In this document: positions 23,457 to 34,889 of the stretch, piece after piece
How positions within the stretch are numbered: the first letter of the stretch is position 1
How the letters are laid out: every line of letters begins with the position of its first letter
From: Hevea brasiliensis
Taxonomy: Eukaryota; Streptophyta; Magnoliopsida; Malpighiales; Euphorbiaceae
Reading direction: 5' to 3'
DNA: 64,000 nt
NCBI RefSeq assembly: GCF_030052815.1
Contig: NC_079503.1
Span: forward strand, 45,426,735-45,490,734
The notes under the pieces: generated by a model
Seen by the model: only the letters and a program-made list of their open reading frames with translations
Databases searched by the model: none
Told to the model about the DNA's origin: nothing
Translations under genes and position numbers: made by a program

Positions 23457-26400
23457 TGTAACACCCTAAGTTCGGTAGTGCGTTCTCATCGCTCGGTGAC
23501 CTGTGTTGTCCGGACAGCTAGGATGCCTAGAACTACACTTTGACATGAGGGAGGAGACATAAAATAATGAAATACAAGAAAAGAAAATACAAGAAAAACA
23601 AAGGAAAAATAATAGCAAAGAAATGTGATCAAGTTAAGCGAGCCGAAACCTAGCGATGGTGATCAGACCGGAAGTCACGGCGTGGACCGTTGACTAGCCT
23701 CGGATCATGGGAACCCCGGAAAACATTTTTAGGACTTAAATAGACCCTTGTTGAAGAATAAATATCATTAGAAAGATCAAAGAAAAATTAAATAATTAGT
23801 ACAAAGAAAAGTTAGAAATCGAAAATGCATAAAACCCAGAATACTAAAAATCGAACGTGAATCTAACAGGGGCATTATAGTCATTTGACATCCCGAAGTG
23901 TCTTTTGACCTAAATGTCCATTAAAAATAAATAATATTACACTTAGAAAATAAAATAAAAAATTAATTTGGTGGTACCTAAAGTAAATAGCTAAAATCAA
24001 GGGTTTAATGTGGGATTAAATGAAAGTTTAGCTTAAAATATGATTAAAATTGTGAGTGGACCACTAATGCATAAGATAAACATATAATAGGGCAGCTGTA
24101 ACTCCACTAAATCAGCTGAACTTCATCTTCCTCAAAGTGATCTCAACATTGCCGTGAATGAAGGTGAGAGGAAAAACCATGGCCATTTCTCATGCAAGCT
24201 CTCTTAACTCTCCATTTTCAACTCCAATCTCTTAAGTTACTTCATGAAACTTTTTCTACTCATCACAAGGAAGAGTTTGATACTAAATTTGAGAAGTTTA
24301 AGCAAGGTTTAACAAACTCCAAGCATAAGGTAAGTTCATAATTTTGAAGATAGCTTTGTTAAGTTTTGTGTGCATGTTATGGGTGTTGGTTTTGTGAAGG
24401 AAATTTTGAAGTTTAAATAGTTATTGAGATAGCCATTTTTGGACAGCCATGGGGTCACACATTTGATGATTTATTATGCATATAATTGATGAGAAATAAT
24501 GTTGATCATGGTAAATTAATAACCTAGTGAATTATTTCATGTTTATATGGTGATTTATGCACTTGGATGGGAATTGGTAACTTGGACAGCACTTTGATGT
24601 TGAAGGACAAATTTGGGCAGCCTTGGGGACACTTGAATAAATGTGTATATTCATGGGAGTGTTGGCAGAATTGTGGCATTAAGGAATGAAGGATATGTGT
24701 ATGAAATTATTGTGTAAAGTGTATGTGAGATTTAGTGGTGTTTAGGTGTGTATGTAATGGTATTGAGATATTGTAAATGTGAATTATATTTGGTGTGTTG
24801 AGGGTAATGGTAATCTGCCCAAAATAATGTTAATGTAAAGTAGATTATACTGTGGTTAATGTACCAAAACAGATTGGTAGGGAAGTGAACCAAATTGCAA
24901 GGTATATGTGTGTTTGAAGTGGGGTGTGAAATGCATATTGAGGGCAGTGTACATTTTAGCCCATAACCTGAAATGTGTAACCTCAATTGGTATGAGACCA
25001 ATTTGAGGTGAAACTAGGCACAAAATGTGCCAACTTTCATTGAGAAACCATACCAAAATTCTGCTTGCAAGTTGATGTGAAAAATGACCAATTCGGATTA
25101 GGTACAATTGAGACCAAAAAACTGACCATTTGGGCAGCAGTGAGTATTTAGGCCATAACTCACTCAAAACAGGTCCAATTGACCTGAAATTTTAACCATG
25201 AATAGTTAAGACCCATACCTACAAGTCTTATGAAGACACCAAAACCCAGAAATGACCAGAAGCAAGTCAAAAAGCTTGCACAAGTTCGGGTCCAAAAACT
25301 GGCCGAACCAAAGTTGACCAAATTGACCAAAAAAATGACCTAAAATGGTACCACTTGACCAGCAATAGTGTAATGACCATAACTTGGTCTACTTAACTCG
25401 GATTGACCTGAAATTTTGCACCGCGTGCAATAAGACCTAGATCTACAAGTTTGTAGTTTCGACCGAGACCCGAAAACCGAGGGAACTAGATCGTCCGGTT
25501 AGGTCAAACCAGGTTCCGATCCAAAGAATTTGCATTAAAATGCACTAAGCAAGGAAATGACTTTGGTAAAACATACCAAACCTAAAACCCTATCAAATGT
25601 GACATATTAACGACACTAAAACCTAATTTACCTAAAACGCAATGAGGGTCGGTATATTAGGTGATTAAGTGAATAATTGAGTTCAGTGCATTATTTACCA
25701 AACACCATCGATAGAGACAGTTTAAATTAGTAATCAAACACTTCAAATTGTGTTTCGCCACCAAAGACTCAGGAAAAGGGAAGGAAACACTGATTCCATA
25801 TCATGTGTACAGTAATCAGAGGTTTGTGCACAACAACTGTTTCTTTTGAATTATTTTCAATGGAAATAAATATTGACTATTTGCATATCATTGTTTTAAA
25901 TTGTGAAAATGTGTTTGGTGGACACTTATTGATTGAAAAACATTATGAATGGTTTGAAACTGTGAAAAATTGTTTGAATGGTATTTGATGGATACTTATT
26001 GATTGAAAAGCATCAGAAATGGTTTTTGTGGAAATTGAAGTGAATTACGAATTGTGTTGCCATTTTGTGAATGAAATTATAACTTTGGAAATTTATTGGA
26101 TTATTACGGATCATTTGAATAAAATGTTTGGAATTGTTTTGACTCACAATTGGCATGACACTGATAATATGTTCCTCCTCCATTAATGGGGTGAGTGTGA
26201 TTATTCCTCCCTCTTTGACTTATTAGTCTGGGGTGAGTATGATTATGTTCCTCCCTCTTTGACTTCCCAGTCTGAGGTGAGTATGGATGAGTTCTCATTA
26301 TATAGCTAGCTTCCTCCCTCATTGATTTCGATTATTGGGGTGAGCATGTCTTGTCGTGGTGTACAACACGGCATATATGGAAAATTTGTGTCATGGCCTA

Positions 26401-27323
26401 AATTGTGTTATAGATTGGCAACACTGTATTCTTCAGTTATTTGATCGAATTGTGTTATTATGTATTGTGAGATTGTGAAATTGATTTAAACTCTTATTGA
26501 CATATACTATCTATTGAATTCAACCATGATCTGACTTATTGAAAATTATTGTGATATTAACAAATGGAGTTTAAATTCTTGTTGACATTTATTGTCTTGA
26601 ATTTAACTATGGTTTTAAGTATCCACTATTGATATGATTTATGAATTGTGATTTAAAATTTGTATTTGGTAAATGTTGTGCACCACTGAGACATTGTCTC
26701 AGCGATAGCTTTTTATTGCTGTCGCAGGTAGAGAGACAGACAGGGCAGCAGGCTAGGCTGCTAGTATCGCCAGCGAGAGATTTTTGGGTATAGTGAGTAT
26801 ACCACATGTGGCATTTTGTACTGTAATGTATATTCACTGTATGTATATTTTGTTCTTGGTTTTGAGCAGTTGTAAATTTAAGTTGTACAGTAAAGTTGTA
26901 AAATAATTATGAGTTATTTGGCTTGTAAAAATTGTGTTATATCTTTGTATCTTAGTCTTTGAAAATCACTGTAGATTTGACTTGAGAAATGTGTTGTGTT
27001 GATAAAAATGTTGGAGTTGAGATTTGAAAATATATTGAAGTGCTTTTTACAGGTTTTCTGAAGAACTGTTTTGTCCAAAATACAAATGGCACCTTGCCAA
27101 AATTTTTGCAGATATTCCAAATAAATCAAATGAGTTAGTTGTTTCACTTCAGTTCACCAAAGTCTTTCACACCTGTAAATAGTGCTCACCACTGTAAAAG
27201 AAGTAAGAAAAGTTTTTAAAATCCCTTGTAGTGTATTTAATGGATTATCAGTAGACGGAGTTGGTAATTCATTAGGTATACTACGGGATCATGTTATGCC
27301 TTACAGAGGGGTAGGGTGTGACA
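23457..27323 (+). repeat. C 3' LTR (3867 bp)
   Basis: Near-identical to 17132-20995 over long stretches (for example 24732-25001 against 18409-18678). Small clustered differences occur in the first ~450 bp and the last ~1.8 kb, mostly at CTG/CAG/CCG-type sites. Ends GGGTGTGACA. Confidence 0.95.
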
Positions 27324-29184
27324 CCTTCTGGCTTGGCAAATATTTTAAACTCTTATGGTTTGTATAGATATAGTATTTTTCACCATATAAATAATGCCTC
27401 CATATCTTCAATGCGAAGATAATTGTTGCTAACTCCAAGTCATGAGTAGGGTAGTTCTGTTCATGTGGCCTTAACTGCCTGGAAGCATAAGCGACCACTT
27501 TCCCCTCTTGCATCAATACACACCCTAGCCCATTATGCGAGGCATCACTGTAGACCACAAAGTCATTTCCCGACACTTGCTATGTTAACACTGGTGCTTC
27601 TATCAACATAGCCTTTAGCCTCTCAAAACTGGCTTGGCACTTGTCATTCCAGCCAAATTTCACATTCTTGTGTAACAACTTGGTCAATAGAGCAGCTATA
27701 AGAGAAAACCCCTTCACAAATTTTCTATAATACCCAGCTAGCCCTTAGAAACTTCTGACCTCAGTTGTATTTCTAGGAGGATTCCATTCCATCACTACTT
27801 CTATCTTTTTGGGATCCACTCTAATCCCCTCTGCTGATACTATGTGTCCAAGGAAAGAGATTTCACTCATCCAGAAGTCACACTTGAACAGTTTAGCATA
27901 CAGCTTCTTTTCTCTCAGGGTTTGCAGAACAATCCTCAAATGTTCATCATGTTCTTCTCTGGTCTTGGAATACACCAGAATATCATCAATAAAGACCACT
28001 ATAAACCGATCTAGATATGGATGGAAGATACGGTTCATAAGGTCCATAAATGCTGCTGGTGCATTTGTTAACCCAAACGGCATCACTAAAAATTCATAGT
28101 GCCCATACCGGGTTCTGAATATAGTTTTTGACACATCTGCATCCTTTACCCTCAACTGATGATACCCTGATCTGAGATCAATTTTTGAAAATACACTGGC
28201 TCCCTTCAACTGATCAAACAGATCATCAATTCTAGGCAACGGATATTTATTCTTCACAGTTACCTTGTTCAACTGCTGGTAATCAATACACAATCTCAAG
28301 GTTCCATCCTTCTTCTTAACAAACAGCACTGAAGCTCCCCATGATGACACACTAGGGCGTATGAACCCCTTATCAAGCAACTCTTGCAATTGAATTTTCA
28401 ACTCCCTCAGTTCAATGGGTGCCATCCTATAAGGAGCAATAGAAATGGGTGCTGTACCCGACATTACCTCAATAGCAAACTCGACTTCCCTTTCTGGTGA
28501 TAAACTAGGCAATTCTTTAGGAAATAGATTTGGGAAGTCTCTTACTGTGGGTTTATCACACAGGTTTGGCTTAGCTTGCCTAGTATCAACCACGTGTGCT
28601 AGGTAAGCTTCACAGCCTTTTCTCATCAATCTTCTTACAACTGTGGCTGAGATAACATTGGACAGGAAATCTGTCCTTTCACCCACAACAGTGATCTCAT
28701 TACCCTCAGAAGTTAATAGAGAAATCCTCTTCAATTTGTAATCAACTATTGCCTGATGACGTGACAACCAATCCATTCCCAAAATCACATCAAACTCATG
28801 GAAGGGCAACTCAATTAGGTCTGCCGAGAATTCTTATCCCTGAATCCTCAATGGGCAACCTTTATATACTTTATTCACTACCACACTGTAGCCCAGTGGA
28901 TTTGTAACCAGAATGTCTTGATCACTCTTCTCTATTGGAACTCCCCTCTCAATGGGTAGTTTGATGCAAATGTAAGAATGAGTGGATCCTAGATCCACCA
29001 ATGCATGCACAGAAGTGTTGTAGAGGGAAAACGTACCCTTGATAACATCCAGAGCATCTTGCTCCTCCTGAGCTCTGATGGCATAGGCCCTAGCTGGTAT
29101 TCTAGTGTCTGGCCTCTCAGCTGACTCAGATGCAGGCCTCAGTGATGGACCAGCTGCCTCAGGTTTATCGAGCTTCCTACCCCT
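27324..29184 (-). pseudogene. B pol part 1: protease, reverse transcriptase, start of RNase H
   Basis: It follows gag in the same frame after a TAA (29185-29187). The protease active site reads VDLGSTHSYIC (about 29000), with D-L-G instead of D-S/T-G, followed by the [12 protein letters not shown] block near 28785. A stop lies near 28835. The 354-codon open stretch 28809-27745 holds [64 protein letters not shown] and the FIDD catalytic box (about 27985). Further stops follow near 27746 and 27580. RNase H begins with [15 protein letters not shown] and is cut after DHKSLK-like sequence (here [11 protein letters not shown]) by C. The RNase H Asp at that point is Asn in B. Confidence 0.92.
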
Positions 29185-30318
29185 TTATTGTGCTGGAGCA
29201 GGTCTGTCAATTTGTGTTGGAGCAACTGTAGTAGTCCTCTTTGGACAATTCTTGATATGGTGTTCTGTAGATCCACACCATAAGCATGCATCGGTGATTC
29301 GCCAACATTCCCCCTTATGCCACTTCTGGCAGTACTGACAGGCAGAAGATGCTGGGGCTGGTCCCCTAAACACTGTCCCTGGAGAGCTGCCCACTGATGG
29401 TGTGGACTGGCCTCTCCTAGGTGTGAACTGTGGTCTGGGCCCCTGAGACTGACCCTGACCCTGTGGTGGTCCTGAACTCTGAGTAGGAGGACCCTTACTC
29501 TTCTTACTGGGAGCAAAAAATGTACAGGACTGACCCAGACCCCTCTTCTGTTGTCTTTCCCTTCTATTTTGTTCATTTATTCGGACTCTTTCCACTTTTG
29601 ATGCAGCATCTACTAGTTTAGCAAAATTCGTGATCTCCAACGCTGTGATAATGACTTTGATGTTGTCATTAAGCCCTTCTTCAAACCTTTTGCACCTATC
29701 TGCCTCTATAGGGACTATCTCCCTCCCATATCGACTCAGTCTGATAAACTCACGCTCATATTCCACCACTGACAATTGCCTCTGTCTCAGACTGATAAAT
29801 TCTCTTCTTCGCTCTTCTAAATACACTTTGCTCACATATTTATTCCTAAACTCTGTGAGGAAGAATTCCCAAGTGATCCGTTCAGGTTGCACCTCACTGG
29901 TTACTGTGTCCCACCACTGATATGCATCATCCTGAAGTAGGGACACAGCACCCACTAGGTTCTGCTCGGGGGTGCAGTTTAGCTGTTTCAGCACTCTGAT
30001 GGTTCTATCCAACCAGTTTTCTACAGTCATGGGATCATCCTCCCACTTCCCAAAGAAGTCTACAGCCCCATGCTTCCTCAATTTCTCTAGATGGGACTTC
30101 TGTGGTGCTGGTGGAGGTTGTGGCTGTGGTTGTGGTGGTGGAATTGCCCCCATCATTTGCCGGTAGAATTCAATCATTTGCTGGAATAGAGCAAACTGAG
30201 CTTGGGCAGGTGCCTCAGCTGCTGGTGGAGCAGATTCTCCCCTACCCTCAGATTTAGCTCTTGGTGGAGCACGACTCTCCACCTCTTCATCAACTGCTCT
30301 TTGCGAAGCAAGATCCAT
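29185..30318 (-). CDS. B gag, intact 377-codon frame
   Basis: This is the longest clean gag in the window. The start ATGGATCTTGC at 30318 lies about 110 bp after the PBS. D has the homologous start at 42692. Residues 1-75 are acidic, then proline/glutamine-rich. The gag capsid domain spans about residues 75-235, with KHGAVDFFG, LLQDDAYQWWDT and FRNKYVSKVYLEERRREF blocks. A basic Q/G/P/S-rich linker precedes two zinc knuckles, CQYCQKWHKGEC and CLWCGSTEHHIKNC, near residues 332-362. The frame ends in TAA at a point where the pol frame continues directly, so the stop may be a point mutation of a fused gag-pol or a natural gag end. The product would package element RNA. Expression is unknown. Confidence 0.85.
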   Translation of the reverse strand: MDLASQRAVDEEVESRAPPRAKSEGRGESAPPAAEAPAQAQFALFQQMIEFYRQMMGAIPPPQPQPQPPPAPQKSHLEKLRKHGAVDFFGKWEDDPMTVENWLDRTIRVLKQLNCTPEQNLVGAVSLLQDDAYQWWDTVTSEVQPERITWEFFLTEFRNKYVSKVYLEERRREFISLRQRQLSVVEYEREFIRLSRYGREIVPIEADRCKRFEEGLNDNIKVIITALEITNFAKLVDAASKVERVRINEQNRRERQQKRGLGQSCTFFAPSKKSKGPPTQSSGPPQGQGQSQGPRPQFTPRRGQSTPSVGSSPGTVFRGPAPASSACQYCQKWHKGECWRITDACLWCGSTEHHIKNCPKRTTTVAPTQIDRPAPAQ

Positions 30319-30428
30319 AACCTATTCAAAATAAGAAAACAAGCAGATCTGCATCAGTGTCACCTCAACACTTACAAATGCAATGCAATGGTATGCACTC
30401 TATCTAGGCCCAGAAACGCCTAAACTGA

Positions 30429-30441
30429 TGCTCTAATACCA
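30429..30441 (-). other. Primer-binding site of B
   Basis: On the minus strand TGGTATTAGAGCA, 5 bp after the 5' LTR. It differs from the usual TGGTATCAGAGCA by one C to T change. Confidence 0.88.
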
Positions 30442-30446
30442 CTAAA

Positions 30447-33400
30447 TGTGACACCCCTTACCCGTCTATAGTGTAGCCGAGCAAGATATGCCACTCAGTG
30501 TGCCGGAGCACCAATTCATGTTTCAATCACAATTTATCCCTTTTTATTCATTTATTTTTAATTTTTGATAAATCTGAATTTTTCTTCAGCAAATTTTATA
30601 GAAAATTCGACAGAGTGCCGGCTGTAAATTGGAAAAACAGTTCTTCTGAACCTATTTAAAAACACTTCCAATGTAATTTCCCAAATCGAAACTCCATTAC
30701 ACACATTTCAAATTAATCTCAAAATCTCAATACTATTCTCAAAATATTTCTGTTCATATCACCACTTAAAGCATATTCAGAAATATTTCTCAACATTTTA
30801 TTTATCAACATACATTATACAGAAAATTTCAATAACATGAAATTTCATATATTTACATTATTACATAATTTCAAGAGTTTATAGTGACAATCCAACTAAT
30901 ACAAAATACTAAATACAAAATGCTACCCCACAGTCCTAATGTCCTACCATGTGCACTGCAGATGTGAGGTGACTCTGGACCCCAGATGCAGCTCTGAAGG
31001 CTCACCCTGTCTGATGTCTGCAGGGCTCCCCAGCTAGGTCTCCAGTACCAGTACCTGGCAAAAGCGACGCGCTAAGCAATTCTGCATAGTGGTGACAATA
31101 TAAAATAAAATATATTAATTAAAAATAAGTATGTAGAATGTATGTTTATATTTTCGGGTAGACTTGATTTCTGATATTTATAGCAGTATTATTAGATTAA
31201 AATTTGGTAAGGTTTATTATTATTGCTCGAATAACCCATACTAGTCGACTGGACTGGATAAACGGGTAAACTAGCACTAGGTACTAAGTATCACGAACCA
31301 TCACACCATCGGTCACATTGTGTCTCCCGGTGTGCAACAGAATAGCTAATAAGCTGTAATAATCACCAGGGTTACAACCCGAGTATAACAACTCAAATAA
31401 CATAGCCAAAGGATATTATTTCACAGAATGACATGGGAAGCCATAAAACACAGAATGGCATGAAGCCATATGCAGTACTGCTAACATAACCCTATTGGCA
31501 TGCCAAGCTATCCAAACCAATCTTGTTAGGTATACTAGGACATATTACACTTTTAAGTTTCACAATTTTTGAAATTCAAGTTGTAGTGTTGCTATTTCAT
31601 TCATTAGTCAACAAAAATATTAACTTTTGCATAGGCAATACGTACATTGGTTCTAATACTCTCAACATACCACATTTTGCATTTTAAACTTGTTGGTATT
31701 GGTTGCCAATACCATTTCTAAACTTAATGTTAATTAGACAAAATTTTCAGTTTTCATGCTTTGTATTTTACTGTTCCATTAGTCATTTTTGAAGCTAGAA
31801 TTTTGTAAACTGATCAACATGAAAGTTGTTCCTTAATTTGTCTAGTTGCATTTCCTTTTTTGAATCACTCCATTTGGAGTTTTGTAGCTCAAGTTATGGC
31901 CCAAAAACCACAATTGGCCGGATTAAAAATTTGTCCAGAATTTCCAGACTGACCAAATCTACAGTGTTAGAAACAGTGATTGAAACTCACTCTTTGAATA
32001 TGTTCTAGTCATAATATGGGTTAGGTTTCTTCATGACAATTGTTGGTCTATATCTCACCTTATTGATGGTAAAATTTCAGGTCAATTGGACCATTCTACA
32101 CTGAGTTATGGCCAAATAACCAAATACTATTCATTTGGTCATTTTGCCCAAGCAGACTGCAGGTCACCCGGATTAGAGAAAACTTTTGGTCAACTTAGTT
32201 TGGTTTTTTGGGCATAGTTTCTTCACCAAAGTTGTGCCATTATGTGTCTAGTTTCATGTCCAATTGGCCTTGTACCAATTGAACCTCTACAATTCCAGTT
32301 ATTGCTGCCCAAACCTGCTAGACTCATGTCCAATTCTGCAGGTCACCAAGGGCAGCCACACCAAGCTCCAATCCCACTACATAATGCACTTCATTTTTTA
32401 TTCAAATAATACCAAATGGTCATTAATTGACCATTAAAACCTACTTCCATCATCACATGGTCAAAGTCTCATTTTTCCACCCCAAACCCTAACTCGACAT
32501 TACAAAATCATGCATTATCATTGCATTTATCAATTCACTTATGAGATGCACATTAAGGGTAGCCATAATAACCTTTTAACTTCATTAAACTCATCACAAT
32601 CAAACCCTAACCATGGCTACCGAAAATAAGGGATGGCATACAAGTGGTATTTAACAAATTTCCTTTGTAATTTACACTCATTCAAGTCCTTAAACATTTA
32701 TTCAAAGTAAAAATTAAGGTTAGGTCACTAACCTTTAGGGAGTGAAGTTTCTCCACTTACTAGATTTCTTTCTTTCCTTTTCTTTTTGCTCCCAAAAGAA
32801 TCTCCAAGGTATAAGAACACCTTTTTGTGTTGCTAGGTTAGGGTTTTGTGGTGTGGAAGCTAGGGAAAATCAAGCTTTGAAAAACTTGGAAATGGGTAAC
32901 TATGGTGGAGGTTCACGGCAAGGAAGAGATGAGGAAGAGAAATCTGATTTTTTATTTCATTTTTAGCCCATTTTGTCTCTTTAAAATAAGTTGATGCCAT
33001 GTGTCAATGATGTCATAATGCTATTTTCTTTCATTTCTTCTCCATTTCTTGTCTAATTAATTTTAATTAATTTTTTAGCAACATTTAGTCATATTTTATG
33101 TTATATAAATTATTTATTTAACTGGACAAGTTTGCCAAAAATCATCTCTGAAGACGAAATGACCAAAATGCCCTCCGTTTGGCTTAACGAGCCAAAATTG
33201 TTTGTACCGATTGAAAATTTTTTCTAAGCATTTCCTTGGCATTCTAATGCCATAAGAACCTCAATAACCATTCTCTGGAGTCCCAATAATTATTTTATAA
33301 TTTTTCCCCCAGGTCTAGGGCTCCTAGTTGCGAGAACCGCAACTTCTCACTGGGTTACCCATCGCTAGGGCACCGGCTCATTTAACTTCGTTGTATTTTA

Positions 33401-33557
33401 TTTCAAAAATATTTCTTAAATTTTTCTTATTAATATTTGAGTTAATGATGGTTCCTCAATTTAGTTTAAATATTTTTCCTGACGTTCTAGCTGTTCGGAC
33501 CGACACTGGTCACCAGAACAGTAGAATGTACAGAGTTGCTACAAGGGGGATGTTACA
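30447..33557 (-). repeat. B 5' LTR (right copy, 3111 bp)
   Basis: It pairs with 12247-15391. Divergence from its partner is visible along the length as scattered substitutions and small gaps, for example a ~32-bp shorter stretch near 33003. This contrasts with the clustered differences in C. B is therefore older than C, as the nesting requires. Confidence 0.95.
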
Positions 33558-34889
33558 GCTTTCGAAGGAAAACCTCCATGGCCGCACTTCACAAGCTCCA
33601 TGCAAGCTTCAATCCTTCATCTCCAAGCCAATTTCCTTACACCTTCCTTCACTAAAGTTGTTCTACACAACTTGGGCAGTAGATAGGCAGCAAGAAAATC
33701 AAGTTTTAGTGACGTTTTGAAGAGTTTCAAAAGTGGTAAGTATGTATTTTTTATTATTGTTTCATTAAACCTTGAATGGATGTTATGGGTAGTTGAATTG
33801 TAAAAGGATTTTTGAAGTTTGATGAGTTAAGGGAGAGGTACATTTTTAGCAGCCATGGAACTTCAATAAGAGCAGTTTATCCTTGCATGTAAATGGTAGA
33901 TTAAAGTGTTGATGTAAGTGTTTATGTGTGTAGGAATAAATTGGATAATGTATACTAGATGTATGTGATAGTACACTTGATTTTGGAAGCTTGGAAGTTA
34001 ATTGAAGAAGTACAATCGATAACTTTGAATTGTAGACCAAAATGTTTTGTTTCATGGTTTAGTTTATGGAATTATATTGTTGAATTATGGGGCTTGTTAT
34101 GGCAGCATGTATATGTGTATAGAGGCTTGAATATGGACATGTAAATGAGCTATGTCATGTGGTTAAATTGTTTATAATTTGGACTTGGAAAATTCTGTAC
34201 TATAATGTGCATATTGAGAATGGTTGTAAGCTGCCAAAATGACCAAAAATGAGTTGCTAAATGTGTTTATGGTAAGGTACAAAACAGAAATAGCATGGAA
34301 GAGTTCACTTGATAGGTATAGGATGTGTAATTGGTAAAGGGTGAATAATATATAATAAGGTAGTGTGTGTTTTAGCTTAGAAACTTAAGTGTGTGGCTCC
34401 AATTTGTATGAGACCAATTGGAGGTGAAACTAGGCACAAAATGTGCCAACTTTCATGAAGGAAGCTTACCAAAATTCTGCTTGGAAGGTGACTTTAAAAA
34501 TGACCAAATCCGGATTAGTGCTTTGAAAACCTGAAAATTGACCATTTGGCTAGCATTTGATGTTTTGGCCATAACTCACTCAAAACAGGTCCAATTGACC
34601 TGAAATTTTTACCATGAATAGTTGAGACATATATCTACAATTCTTATGAAGACACCAAAGCCCAGAAATGGCCAGAACGAAGCCAAATAGCTTGCACAAG
34701 TTCAGGTCCAAAAACTGGCCGAACCAAAAGTGACCTAAAAATGACCTAAACCTACCATTTTGGTGCATTCTATCCAGCATTGGTAAATTGACCATAACTT
34801 GGTCTACATGACTCAGAATGACCTGAAATTTTCTCCGCATGCAATAAGACATAGACCTACAAGTTTGTAGTTTTGACCAAAACCTGAAA
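33558..34889 (+). repeat. A 3' LTR, segment 2
   Basis: Starts with the second GCTTT copy and continues the A LTR (matches about 3790-5110). Ends at TGAAA (34885-34889), the target duplicated by D. Confidence 0.93.

Larger units (their letters stand above)
17132..27323 (+). mobile_element. Element C: gag-only, non-autonomous chromovirus relative, + strand, inside B
   Basis: It starts TGTAACACCC at 17132, ends GGGTGTGACA at 27323, and has exact TSD CCTTC (17127-17131, 27324-27328). It is 10,192 bp long. LTRs of 3864 and 3867 bp flank an internal region of only 2461 bp. PBS and PPT are perfect, gag is recognisable, and pol is missing apart from a short protease N-terminal remnant. LTR type, PBS and gag all relate it to A. 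The structure fits the class described as TR-GAG or large gag-bearing non-autonomous elements, which need an autonomous partner. Large parts of the two LTRs are identical, so it is the youngest layer of this stack. Confidence 0.95.
12247..33557 (-). mobile_element. Element B: chromovirus, - strand, inserted in A 3' LTR and interrupted by C
   Basis: On the + strand it reads from TGTGACACCCC at 12247 to GATGTTACA at 33557, with exact TSD GCTTT (12242-12246, 33558-33562). Without C it is about 11.1 kb. Genes run right to left: 5' LTR 30447-33557, PBS, gag, protease, RT, RNase H (split by C), integrase, chromodomain, PPT, 3' LTR 12247-15391. Gag is open, but pol carries several stops. B and D are close relatives, and their LTRs are distinct from the A/C type except for shared blocks. 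Confidence 0.95.
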
